This document shows, piece by piece, positions 52,684 to 61,319 of a stretch of DNA of 64,000 nt. Made by a program: the position numbers and the translations under genes. The notes under the pieces were generated by a model, which did not search any database, had not been told where the DNA came from, and was given only the letters and a program-made list of their open reading frames with translations. Where the stretch lies: NCBI GenBank assembly GCA_958448165.1, contig CAUDCW010000003.1:180892-244891 (forward strand), given 5' to 3'. This DNA is from an uncultured Oscillospiraceae bacterium. Its GTDB lineage: Bacteria > Bacillota > Clostridia > Oscillospirales > Acutalibacteraceae. Within the stretch, counting starts at the first letter, position 1, and every line of letters begins with the position of its first letter.

Positions 52684-53130
52684 TTATTCTTCCGACACCT
52701 TGACCTTGATTTTTGCAACAACACCCTGATAGAGCTTAACCTCGCAGTTATAGGTGCCAAATGCTTTTATCTCGCCGTCGATTGTCACCTTTCTTTTATC
52801 AACGTCAATGCCGAACTGCTTTTTAATCTCGGCGCTGATTTCCTTTGACGTTACCGAACCGAAAAGCTTACCGTTCTTTCCTGCTTTGGCAGTGATTGAA
52901 ATTATCTTATCCTCAAGCTTTTCCTTTGATTTATTCGCATTCGCCGTGTCGGTTTCAATCTTGAAGCGGCGTGAATCCTCGGCATTCTTAATTTCGTTGA
53001 TTGCCTGTGCGTTAGCCTCCTTGGCAAGCTTTCTCGGGAACAGGAAGTTTCTGGCGTATCCGTCGGACACGTTCACAAGCTCACCCTTTTTTCCGCTTCC
53101 CTTAACATCCTGTAAAAGTACTACTTTCAT
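52684..53130 (-). CDS. rplI: 50S ribosomal protein L9
   Basis: 148 residues: the N-terminal RNA-binding domain (MKVVLLQDVKGSGKKGE, VSDGYARNFLFPRKLA), a long connecting helix and the C-terminal domain (KLFGSVTSKEI). Normal length. Its ATG overlaps the gdpP stop (ATGA), showing tight coupling in the gdpP-rplI-dnaB block. Confidence 0.97.
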   Translation of the reverse strand: MKVVLLQDVKGSGKKGELVNVSDGYARNFLFPRKLAKEANAQAINEIKNAEDSRRFKIETDTANANKSKEKLEDKIISITAKAGKNGKLFGSVTSKEISAEIKKQFGIDVDKRKVTIDGEIKAFGTYNCEVKLYQGVVAKIKVKVSEE

Positions 53131-55094
53131 TTTTCATTCTCCTTGACTTTCTTAATATCTATTTTGCTGATAATATCAACAAGCTTCTCTCTTACCTCGC
53201 TCATTTTTGAGTCTTTGAGCTGAGCGCCTGCCATTGTCATATGACCTCCGCCGCCCATCTGCTCCATAATAAGCTGAACATTGATATCGCCCAAGGAACG
53301 GGCAGAAATGCAGATTGTATCGCCGTTCTGGAATATAACGAACGACGCCAAAACATCGTGCAGGCTCAGAAGCTCGTCTGCCGCCTGAGCAGCCGTTACC
53401 CTGACATCACCGCTTAATTCGTCGGTGCAGGCTATGGCGCAGCTGTTATATATTTCAGCCTGAGAAACAATCTGATATTTTGTTTTATATGAATCTATCG
53501 AATTTGAGAACAGCCGCTTAACCTCGACGGTGTCAGCACCGCACTGGCGCAGATAAGCGGCGGCTTCAAAGGTTCTGACGCCTGTTTTAAGCACAAAGTT
53601 CTTTGTGTCAAGCATAATGCCGGCAAGAAGAGCCTCCGCCTCGAGCCTTGTAAGAATATTTTCGCCCATATACTGGATAAGCTCTGTCGCCATTTCGGAC
53701 GCAGACGATGCAAAGGGCTCGTGGAAAAACACAAGAGAATTGTCAATATGGTTAACCATCATACGGTGGTGGTCGATAACGACAATCTTTTTGCACCTTT
53801 CATAAAGTGCGGCACTCTCAAGAAATGTAGGCGAATGTGTATCGACAATTATTAAAAGCGTCTTATCCCCTGCCGTTGCAACAGCCTCGTCAGGCTCCAT
53901 AAACATATTGCCGTTACCGGCGTTCTTCACACTCTCTATTATCGGTGTTGCGACAGACTGCTTCTGATTGACAACGATATGCGCAGGCTTCTTCTGAGCC
54001 TTTGTTATTGCGCTCCACAGTCCGATTGCCGCACCGATACAGTCAAGGTCGGAGTTGGCATGACCCATAATCAGCACGTTTTCGCACGCCTTGATGTGGT
54101 CTATGAGCGTTCCTGCGATAACTCTTGCCCTGACCTTGTCAAGCTTTGCGTAGCCGTTGGAGCCGCCGCCAAAAAAGCGATACGAATCCCCCGTTTTAAC
54201 TGCCGCCTGGTCGCCGCCTCTGCCGAGTGCCATTTCAAGCGCCTTTCTTGCCTGAAGCTCGTTTTCACGAAAGCCCTTGACGCCTCTGCCGACGCCGATT
54301 GAAATCGTTGCTTCTTTGCCGCCGGGAAAGCTCAGTGACTTTATCTCGCTTAGAATTGAGAATTTGTCCTCGAGCAAATCACGGTAGTTGCGCTCCTCCA
54401 TTATCACAAGATACTTGCTGCCCGAAATCTTTTTATACATCGCCTTGTTTTTCATCGCCCATTTCTGCAATGTATTTTCAACAATAACAACAGCATGGGC
54501 AAGCTGTTCATCGTCGTAATCTCTCTCGAACTCTTCCCTGTTGTCAAAGGTGAGTATGGCTACAACAGGTCGGCTGTCGGCGTATTCCTCAGCGATTTTT
54601 TTATAATTTGTATCGTCAATAAAATACAGCACTGCTCCGTCGGAAACCTCGTTGGCGATTACCGTATAGCGGCGGTCACCGTAGGAAACATTTGTCGATT
54701 CAGCCTTTACAAGACGCTCAACCGAAATACCCGAAGTGTATTGTGTCACAAAATCGCCGACAGCTTCTCTGCCCTGACAAATATTGTTTTTGAAAAGCTT
54801 GTTATACCAGACAACGTCGCCGTTTTCGCCTGCCACAACAACAGGAACAGAGAATTTCTCAAGATATGTAACATTTACTCCCTTCAGGCTTTTTGCGGCG
54901 CTTTTGACGACCGCCTTGATATAGCTTTGAAAATATTTTCCCGTTAAAAAAACAACTATTATAGAAACGATTGCAATGCTCATTTCTATGGCAAATATGT
55001 AAATATTCCACCTGTAGGAGAAAGCAGCCATAAGAAAAATGGCAATAGAAAACACAAGAAAAAACGGTGTAAGCGTCCAGGCTCTTTTTTTCAT
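53127..55094 (-). CDS. gdpP: Cyclic-di-AMP phosphodiesterase GdpP
   Basis: 655 residues: two N-terminal membrane helices (~10-55), a degenerate PAS domain, a degenerate GGDEF domain (~170-300), and a DHH/DHHA1 phosphodiesterase with MGHANSDLDCIGAAIG, IVDTHSPTF, VIDHHRM and GGGGHMTMAGAQL. It hydrolyses c-di-AMP and so affects K+ transport and wall stress. The YybT architecture is complete. Confidence 0.95.
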   Translation of the reverse strand: MKKRAWTLTPFFLVFSIAIFLMAAFSYRWNIYIFAIEMSIAIVSIIVVFLTGKYFQSYIKAVVKSAAKSLKGVNVTYLEKFSVPVVVAGENGDVVWYNKLFKNNICQGREAVGDFVTQYTSGISVERLVKAESTNVSYGDRRYTVIANEVSDGAVLYFIDDTNYKKIAEEYADSRPVVAILTFDNREEFERDYDDEQLAHAVVIVENTLQKWAMKNKAMYKKISGSKYLVIMEERNYRDLLEDKFSILSEIKSLSFPGGKEATISIGVGRGVKGFRENELQARKALEMALGRGGDQAAVKTGDSYRFFGGGSNGYAKLDKVRARVIAGTLIDHIKACENVLIMGHANSDLDCIGAAIGLWSAITKAQKKPAHIVVNQKQSVATPIIESVKNAGNGNMFMEPDEAVATAGDKTLLIIVDTHSPTFLESAALYERCKKIVVIDHHRMMVNHIDNSLVFFHEPFASSASEMATELIQYMGENILTRLEAEALLAGIMLDTKNFVLKTGVRTFEAAAYLRQCGADTVEVKRLFSNSIDSYKTKYQIVSQAEIYNSCAIACTDELSGDVRVTAAQAADELLSLHDVLASFVIFQNGDTICISARSLGDINVQLIMEQMGGGGHMTMAGAQLKDSKMSEVREKLVDIISKIDIKKVKENEK

Positions 55095-55121
55095 ATACTA
55101 CTCCTCCTCAGGGGACACAAA

Positions 55122-57047
55122 TCAGACATCCATAATAATCGGAAGTATCATCGGTGTACGGCGTGTTTTGCCGTAAATCAGGCGTGATACATCCTCTTTG
55201 ATTTTATTTTTAATTACATTCCACTCATGCACGTTGTCGTATGCGCAATCCTCAAGAACATTTGTCGCAGTCTGCTTGATTTCGTCGATAAGCACTTCAG
55301 ACTCTCTGACATACACAAAGCCTCTTGAAACAATATCGGGACCTGCGATGATGTGACCGTCATAGGAATCAAGCGAGGCAACAACGATTATCAAGCCGTC
55401 CTGCCCCAGATGCTTACGGTCACGCAATACTATGCTGCCGACATCGCCGACGCCAAGGCCGTCAACAAAGACCTTGCCTGCCTTGACGGACTCAAGCTGC
55501 TTTATATAATCCTCGTTAAGCTCGACAACATTGCCTATGTCGCCGATAAACACGTTTTTGTGGTCCATACCCATCTGATATGCAAGCTCGGCGTGCTTTC
55601 TTAAGTGCTTCTGCTCGCCGTGAACGGGGATGAAATACTTCGGCTTTACTATGCCTTGAAGAATCTTCAGCTCCTCCTGACAGGCGTGACCCGAAACGTG
55701 AACCTCGTACATTGATTCGTGAATAACCTGGCAGCCGCGCTTGAGCAGCTCGTCAACAACAGCGCCGACGGTTTTTTCGTTGCCGGGAATCGGATTTGCC
55801 GAAATGATGATGAAATCCCCCGGTCCGACCTCAACCTTTCTGTGGTCGGAATAAGCCATTCTGTAAAGCGCAGACATCGGCTCGCCCTGACTGCCTGTTG
55901 TTACAAGCACTATTTTCTCCGCCGGATACTTATTGAGCAGGTCAATATCTATAATAACTCCGTCGGGAACGTCAAGATAGCCAAGCTCCATAGCAACGGT
56001 CATATAGTTTATCATACTTCTGCCCGAGAAAGCGACCTTTCTGCCGTATTTATGGGCGCAGTTGATTATCTGCTGAACTCTGTTGATATTTGAAGCAAAG
56101 GTTGCGATGATGATTCTCTGGTTTTCTGCACGCTTGAACAGATTGTCAAACGAATCACCGACTCTTCTCTCGGTCATCGTATAACCCGGACGTTCCGCAT
56201 TTGTAGAATCTGCAAGCAGAGCCAGAACACCCTCGTTGCCGAGCTGGGCAAAGCGTGCAAGGTCAATCATCTGACCTGCTATCGGCGTACAGTCGATTTT
56301 GAAGTCGCCTGTGTGGACAATTGTGCCTGCCGGCGAGTGAATGGCTATGCCGACAGCATCGGGAATTGAGTGGTTTACCCTGATGAATTCGGCTGTCATA
56401 CAGCCAAGCTGAACCTTGTCGCCTGCCTTGACCTCGTTAAGCTTTGTCTTGTAAAGCACATTGTGCTCCTTAAGCTTGTTTTCAACCAAGCCAATTGTCA
56501 GCGCAGTGCCGTAAATCGGCAGGCTGACCTTTTTAAGCAGAAACGGCAAGCCACCGATGTGGTCCTCGTGACCGTGAGTTATTACAATGCCCTTGATTCT
56601 GTCGATGTTTTCCTCTACATAAGAAAAATCAGGCAGAACTAAGTCAACGCCGAGCATTTCGCCGTCCGGGAAAGCCATTCCGCAGTCGAGCAGCAGCATA
56701 TCGCCGTTACATTCAAACAGCGTGATATTTTTTCCGATTTCGTTCAAACCGCCGAGAAAGGCAATTTTAACAGACGGCTTTGCAAGCTTCTTTGTCTTAT
56801 TTTTTGCTGTTGTCTTTTTTGCTGTGGAATATGTTTTTTTCGTTTTCTTCGCTCCCTGCTGAACATTTACCGATGAATTATTTTTGCTGTTCTTAGGCTT
56901 CGCCGGCTGTGCGGCACTCCTGCCTTGAGCGGACGGGCCGTTCTTTATCTTTTGGTAATAGCCGCCCGATGAGTTTTTTGATTTTACGGATTTTTCGTAA
57001 AACGCTTCATCCAATACTCTCTTTTTGTTTTTAAATTCTGATACCAC
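55122..57047 (-). CDS. rnjA: Ribonuclease J with N-terminal extension
   Basis: 641 residues. Residues ~85-640 are a canonical RNase J (metallo-beta-lactamase/beta-CASP): AFLGGLNEIGKNITLFE, ITHGHEDHIGGLPFLL, HTGDFKIDCTP, DSTNAERPGYT, TTGSQGEP and HVSGHACQEE. The first ~85 residues are an extra Lys/Ser/Asn/Gln-rich tail. It acts in mRNA turnover and rRNA maturation, as 5' exo- and endonuclease. GTG start at 57047 with GGAGG seven bases upstream. First gene of its operon. Confidence 0.95.
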   Translation of the reverse strand: MVSEFKNKKRVLDEAFYEKSVKSKNSSGGYYQKIKNGPSAQGRSAAQPAKPKNSKNNSSVNVQQGAKKTKKTYSTAKKTTAKNKTKKLAKPSVKIAFLGGLNEIGKNITLFECNGDMLLLDCGMAFPDGEMLGVDLVLPDFSYVEENIDRIKGIVITHGHEDHIGGLPFLLKKVSLPIYGTALTIGLVENKLKEHNVLYKTKLNEVKAGDKVQLGCMTAEFIRVNHSIPDAVGIAIHSPAGTIVHTGDFKIDCTPIAGQMIDLARFAQLGNEGVLALLADSTNAERPGYTMTERRVGDSFDNLFKRAENQRIIIATFASNINRVQQIINCAHKYGRKVAFSGRSMINYMTVAMELGYLDVPDGVIIDIDLLNKYPAEKIVLVTTGSQGEPMSALYRMAYSDHRKVEVGPGDFIIISANPIPGNEKTVGAVVDELLKRGCQVIHESMYEVHVSGHACQEELKILQGIVKPKYFIPVHGEQKHLRKHAELAYQMGMDHKNVFIGDIGNVVELNEDYIKQLESVKAGKVFVDGLGVGDVGSIVLRDRKHLGQDGLIIVVASLDSYDGHIIAGPDIVSRGFVYVRESEVLIDEIKQTATNVLEDCAYDNVHEWNVIKNKIKEDVSRLIYGKTRRTPMILPIIMDV

Positions 57048-57188
57048 AAATAAACCTCCGTTAAAATATATGTAGTTGTATCTGTCACTGAAAAAATTAT
57101 CCTGTTAAAATCAAAATTCACAGATATATAAATAATCTGAAAATAAAACCGCCGGTCAGTTCCGGACGTCACCCGAGAGTAACAAACA

Positions 57189-57207
57189 GATTTGTCAGGG
57201 ACAAATC
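57189..57207 (-). promoter_or_regulatory. Hairpin at the predicted 5' end of the rnjA mRNA
   Basis: GATTTGTC (57189-57196) and GACAAATC (57200-57207) form a perfect 8-bp stem with a 3-base loop. Transcription from the promoter at 57215-57243 would begin near 57208, placing this stem at the extreme 5' end. Confidence 0.55.
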
Positions 57208-57214
57208 GTCGGGT

Positions 57215-57243
57215 ATAATAAAAAATCACCGAACAGGCCGCAA
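57215..57243 (-). promoter_or_regulatory. Probable rnjA promoter
   Basis: On the minus strand TTGCGG (57238-57243) and TATTAT (57215-57220) are separated by 17 bases. Leader about 160 bases. The stretch 57250-57569 to the right shows no gene I can support. Confidence 0.5.
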
Positions 57244-57569
57244 AAATACCTGCTCTAAGCCAAAAATCAAGGCATTTCAGACATTACCAAGTGTTGCAAA
57301 CGGTGCCATACACTATTCTGTGAAAAAAATATTTTATTGAAAACCGGAGTAATCCGAACACATACTATGGGTTCATTTTATAACTTTTGTGTTGATATGT
57401 CAAGGCTGCAAAGCTCAGGCAGGGCTTTTACAGCCGCTTCTTTATTTATATTTTTCAAGAAAGACGAAAATATTACACCGATTATATATACTGTTTGTAT
57501 ATTTTTACAATTCGTACATATAATTTGACTTTTGTTAACAATTTGAATTCCTTATCGGAATTGTAGGTA

Positions 57570-57598
57570 TTGTTAATTGCCAAAAAATGTGATATAAT
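57570..57598 (+). promoter_or_regulatory. Promoter for rnhA-nifS-nifU
   Basis: TTGTTA (57570-57575), a 17-base spacer and TATAAT (57593-57598), 30 bases before the rnhA start. Confidence 0.75.
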
Positions 57599-57628
57599 AA
57601 TTTTAATTTCGGATTTGGAGGAATTTTG

Positions 57629-58066
57629 TTGAAAGAAGTTTTGATTTTCACCGACGGCGCCTGTTCGGGCAATCCCGGACCGGGAGGATGGGGAGCCATA
57701 TTGAAATATAAATCCGTTGAAAAGGAAATATCCGGCGGTGAACGGGAAACAACTAACAACAGAATGGAGCTGACAGCCGCCATTGAGGCTTTGAAGCTGC
57801 TAAAGGAAAAATGCCGTGTCACGCTTTATTCCGATTCGCAGTATGTGTGCAACGGACTGAAGCTTGGCTGGGCAAAAAAATGGCGTGCAAACGGCTGGAT
57901 GCGGAACAAAAAGGAGCCTGCGCTGAACCCCGAGCTGTGGGACGAGCTTTTGAAGCTTTATGAATACCACGACGTTGAGATTGTCTGGGTTAAGGGTCAC
58001 GCCGGTCATCCCGAAAACGAACGCTGCGACCGCTTGGCTGTGGCTGAGTCCGAAAAATATAAATAA
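57629..58066 (+). CDS. rnhA: Ribonuclease HI
   Basis: 145-residue RNase HI that removes RNA from RNA-DNA hybrids. Catalytic acidic residues are in FTDGACSGNPGPGGW, NNRMELTAAIEAL, LYSDSQYV and HAGHPENERCDRLA; the basic-protrusion segment with WAKKWRANGW is present. Start is one of two adjacent TTG codons; TTG at 57629 has GGAGG seven bases upstream, better than 57626. nifS follows after 22 bases. Confidence 0.95.
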   Translation: MKEVLIFTDGACSGNPGPGGWGAILKYKSVEKEISGGERETTNNRMELTAAIEALKLLKEKCRVTLYSDSQYVCNGLKLGWAKKWRANGWMRNKKEPALNPELWDELLKLYEYHDVEIVWVKGHAGHPENERCDRLAVAESEKYK

Positions 58067-58088
58067 TTACAGGAAAGGACAATATAAA

Positions 58089-59285
58089 GTGGATAAGAAA
58101 AGAATCTACGCTGACAATGCGGCGACAACAAAATTATCTCCCGCTGTTTTGCAGGATATGATGCCTTACCTTACCGATCTATACGGCAACCCGTCAAGTC
58201 TTTATTCTGTCGGCGCACAGGCAAAAAAAGCCGTTGAGCTTGCACGAGAGGATATTGCAAACGTACTGGGAGCCGCTCCGACCGAGATATTCTTTACCAG
58301 CGGCGGCTCAGAGGCCGACAACTGGGCAATAAAGGGAATCGCCGAGGTAATGGCAAAAAAAGGCAAGAAGCACATAATCTCAAGCAAATTTGAGCATCAC
58401 GCAGTTCTGCACACGCTGGACGCTCTTGCAAAAAAGGGCTTTGAGATAACTCTGCTTGACGTACACGAAAACGGCATTGTACGCCCCGAGGAGCTTGAGG
58501 CGGCAATCCGTGAGGACACGGCTCTTGTAACAATAATGTATGCCAATAACGAAATCGGAACAATACAGCCGATAAGCGAAATCGGCGCAATATGCAAAAA
58601 GCACGGTGTTGTGTTCCACACCGACGCAGTACAGGCTGTCGGCAACGTAGCTATAAACGTAAAGGAGCAGAACATTGACCTTCTGTCACTGACGGGACAC
58701 AAGTTTCACGGTCCAAAGGGCTGCGGCGCTTTATATGTAAGAAAGGGGCTCAGACCCGAAATTCTGATTGACGGCGGTGCTCAGGAGCGCGGCAGACGTG
58801 CCGGAACAGAGAATGTAGCCGGTATTGTGGGTCTTGCGTCTGCGCTGAAGCTTGCCGTATCGACAATGGACGAGAGAAACAAAAGGCTTACGGAGCTTCG
58901 TGATTATCTTATTGATGATCTGCTTAAGATTGAGCGTTCACGCATAAACGGCGACAGAGTTCACCGCCTGCCCGGAAACATCAATATGTGCTTTGAGGGC
59001 ATCGAGGGCGAATCCCTGCTGCTTATGCTCGACTTGAACGGCGTGTGCGCTTCGTCGGGTTCAGCCTGCACATCGGGTTCACTTGACCCGAGCCACGTTC
59101 TTCTGTCAATCGGTCTGCCGCACGAAATTGCGCACGGCTCTTTACGCCTTTCGTTCAGCGACGAAACGACAAAAGAGGACGTTGAATATATAGCAAAGAC
59201 TATTCCCCCGATTATCGACAGGCTCCGTGCGATGTCGCCTTTGTGGGAACATATAAAGGAAAATGAAAAGAAAGGGATTGTTTGA
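58089..59285 (+). CDS. nifS: Cysteine desulfurase (NifS/IscS family)
   Basis: 398-residue PLP enzyme that takes sulfur from cysteine for Fe-S assembly. YADNAATTKLSP at the N-terminus, the FFTSGGSEADNWAI cofactor loop, the PLP lysine in SLTGHKFHGPKGCGALYV and the catalytic Cys in SSGSACTSG. An open frame extends upstream into rnhA, but GTG at 58089, nine bases after AAAGGA, gives the family N-terminus. It pairs with the scaffold gene directly downstream. Confidence 0.95.
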   Translation: MDKKRIYADNAATTKLSPAVLQDMMPYLTDLYGNPSSLYSVGAQAKKAVELAREDIANVLGAAPTEIFFTSGGSEADNWAIKGIAEVMAKKGKKHIISSKFEHHAVLHTLDALAKKGFEITLLDVHENGIVRPEELEAAIREDTALVTIMYANNEIGTIQPISEIGAICKKHGVVFHTDAVQAVGNVAINVKEQNIDLLSLTGHKFHGPKGCGALYVRKGLRPEILIDGGAQERGRRAGTENVAGIVGLASALKLAVSTMDERNKRLTELRDYLIDDLLKIERSRINGDRVHRLPGNINMCFEGIEGESLLLMLDLNGVCASSGSACTSGSLDPSHVLLSIGLPHEIAHGSLRLSFSDETTKEDVEYIAKTIPPIIDRLRAMSPLWEHIKENEKKGIV

Positions 59286-59287
59286 TT

Positions 59288-59728
59288 ATGGCATACAGCG
59301 AAAAGGTTATGGACCATTTTGCCAACCCGAGAAACGTGGGCGAAATTGAGAACGCCGACGGTATCGGCGAGGTTGGAAATTCAAAATGCGGCGATATTAT
59401 GAAAATGTATATCAAGGTTGAAAACGGCATCATTTCCGATGTTAAGTTCAAGACCTTCGGATGTGGCGCCGCTATTGCAACAAGCTCAATGGCAACAGAG
59501 CTTATCAAGGGCAAGAGTATTGAGGAGGCTTTAAAGCTCACAAACAAGGCTGTTATGGAGGCACTGGACGGTTTGCCGCCGGTAAAGGTTCATTGCAGCG
59601 TGCTTGCAGAGCAGGCTATAAAAGCGGCTTTGTCGGATTATTACACACGACTCGGCGTTGACCCCGAGCCGATAGTCGGCAAAATTGAGGAATGTGACCA
59701 CGAAAACGGCTGTTCCTGCGAAATGTAA
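59288..59728 (+). CDS. nifU: Fe-S cluster assembly scaffold NifU/IscU
   Basis: 146-residue IscU-type scaffold on which clusters are built from NifS-derived sulfur. The three ligand Cys are in GNSKCGD, TFGCGAAIA and KVHCSVLAE. A short Cys-containing tail (ECDHENGCSCEM) extends past the usual fold, as in other clostridial NifU proteins. ATG at 59288 lies two bases after the nifS stop. Confidence 0.95.
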   Translation: MAYSEKVMDHFANPRNVGEIENADGIGEVGNSKCGDIMKMYIKVENGIISDVKFKTFGCGAAIATSSMATELIKGKSIEEALKLTNKAVMEALDGLPPVKVHCSVLAEQAIKAALSDYYTRLGVDPEPIVGKIEECDHENGCSCEM

Positions 59729-59748
59729 TTTTATACAGTGAAAAAATT

Positions 59749-59793
59749 ACCCCTGCTTTAAAATGCGCAACGCAGATTAAGGCAGGGGTTTTT
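59749..59793 (+). terminator. Terminator after nifU
   Basis: ACCCCTGC (59749-59756) pairs with GCAGGGGT (59782-59789), followed by TTTT. The loop is long and may hold a small inner GCG/CGC stem. Confidence 0.75.
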
Positions 59794-59829
59794 GCGGCTT
59801 GCGCCGCAGATAAAAGAGTGGAGAGTGAA

Positions 59830-59933
59830 GATAATTCGGAATGCGGAATTCGGAATGCGGAATTAAAGAATACTCGAAACAGGTTTGCATGTTCCCTACA
59901 AACATTTTTGACTATACTTTCTTAAGTTGATGG
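59830..59933. repeat. 14-bp tandem repeat plus remnant of hairpin repeat family 2
   Basis: AATTCGGAATGCGG is repeated twice near 59832-59860, followed by a truncated right end of the family-2 element: CAGGTTTGCATGTTCC, CCCTACA, and TTAAGTTGATGG at 59922-59933. The left half is absent. The 265-bp gap 59729-59993 otherwise holds only the nifU terminator. Confidence 0.65.
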
Positions 59934-59993
59934 CATTGCGTATATCACCGAATTCCGGATAATTCAACAAGCGATTTCACATTTTTCCGATAT

Positions 59994-60644
59994 TTATTCG
60001 GCGCACTGCCCACATTTTTCTGTTCTTTCTGTCTTTGAGAACACACAGCCGCAGTAGTCCTGACGGTATAAATTATACTGTCTTGACAGCTCGGTTGAAC
60101 GCTTGAAGCCGTTTTTCTTTTTGAAGTCAGAGGAAAGATATTTTACGCTGTATTTTTCGGCAAGCGTATCACCTATGCGGTTGATTAGTCCGGCGTTTTT
60201 CAGCGGACTTATCGTCAGCGTTGTTGCGAAATAGTCAAAGTCTTTCTCCCTTGCAAGAGCGGCTGTTTTTTCAAGGCGAAGCTCAAAGCACTTTTCACAG
60301 CGTTTGCCGCCCTCTTTTTCTTTTTCAAGACCCTTTACTGCGCTGTAAAATTCGTTGGGTACAAACGGAACGTCAATATAGCTAAGCGGATACTTTGATT
60401 TATACTCGCTGATAAATCTCTTCTGCTCGCCGCTGCGTATTTCGTATTCATTATCGGGAAAGAGGTTGGGATTATAATAGAAAACAGTGATTTCAAAATA
60501 ATCTGATAAATACTCAATAACATAGCTGCTGCACGGCGCACAGCAGCTATGAAGCAGCAGCCTCGGCACTATACCGAGGCTTTTATTTTTTTCAATCAGC
60601 ATATCCATTTCACGCTGATAGTTTATCTTATTGTTCTGCGCCAT
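59994..60644 (-). CDS. queH: Epoxyqueuosine reductase QueH
   Basis: 216-residue QueH (formerly DUF208), the non-cobalamin enzyme for the last step of queuosine synthesis. Conserved metal/Fe-S Cys sets: LHSCCAPCSS (C34, C35, C38), KRCEKCFELRL and QDYCGCVFS. Other queuosine genes are not in the window. Its ATG overlaps the HAD phosphatase gene by 17 bases. Confidence 0.93.
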   Translation of the reverse strand: MAQNNKINYQREMDMLIEKNKSLGIVPRLLLHSCCAPCSSYVIEYLSDYFEITVFYYNPNLFPDNEYEIRSGEQKRFISEYKSKYPLSYIDVPFVPNEFYSAVKGLEKEKEGGKRCEKCFELRLEKTAALAREKDFDYFATTLTISPLKNAGLINRIGDTLAEKYSVKYLSSDFKKKNGFKRSTELSRQYNLYRQDYCGCVFSKTERTEKCGQCAE

Positions 60645-61293
60645 TCATTATCACCTTATAAAGCTCGTCGGCACTTGTAACCGTTGTTTTTGCGCCCTCA
60701 TTCTCAAGCTCTTCCTTGGTTCTGAAGCCCCACAGCACGCCGCAGAAGTCAAGTCCTGCGTTTCTGGCGGTTATCACGTCAACGTTGCTGTCGCCGACAT
60801 ACAGGCAATCCTTTTTATCTGCGGAAAGCTTATCAAGAACAGCCAAAACAGATGACGGGTCGGGCTTTGTCGGGTATTCCGCCTTTTTGCCCCAGGCTAT
60901 ATCAAACTTTATTCCTTTAAAAAGCTTGTCGAGCATATTTTTGACAAATTCGTCCGGCTTGTTTGAAAGCACGTTAATCTTAACGCCGTTTTGCTGAAGC
61001 TTTAAAAGCATTTCCACAATGCCGTCATACGGCTTAGTTTTGTCAAGACAGTGAATAAGGTAATCGTCATCATAGTCCTTGGTGACAAGCGCTCTGAGCT
61101 TTTCATCGCTTGCTGCATCTCCCATAGCACGCTCAATCAGCTTTGCTCTGCCGTTGCCGACAAAATACTTGTACGCATCATACGGATGCGCAGGCAAGCC
61201 GTTCTTTTCAAGCGCTTTGTTAACACTGTCGGCAAGGTCAAAAAGCGAATTGACGAGAGTTCCGTCCAAATCAAAAACTACATACTTATACAT
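60628..61293 (-). CDS. HAD-family hydrolase, phosphoglycolate phosphatase-like
   Basis: 221-residue HAD phosphatase with nucleophile motif FDLDGTLVNSLFD, a helical cap domain, motif II VLSNKPDEF, the motif III Lys in GKKAEYPTKPDP, and VGDSNVDVITARNAG. Closest in pattern to Gph/PpaX; the substrate is uncertain. Upstream of and overlapping queH. Confidence 0.9.
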   Translation of the reverse strand: MYKYVVFDLDGTLVNSLFDLADSVNKALEKNGLPAHPYDAYKYFVGNGRAKLIERAMGDAASDEKLRALVTKDYDDDYLIHCLDKTKPYDGIVEMLLKLQQNGVKINVLSNKPDEFVKNMLDKLFKGIKFDIAWGKKAEYPTKPDPSSVLAVLDKLSADKKDCLYVGDSNVDVITARNAGLDFCGVLWGFRTKEELENEGAKTTVTSADELYKVIMNGAEQ

Positions 61294-61319
61294 AATATTT
61301 CACCCCGAATGATTAAATG

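Noticed and set aside
57337..57528. A 63-residue plus-strand open frame between rnjA and rnhA
   Set aside because: No ribosome binding site, no recognisable pattern, and it stops before the rnhA promoter.
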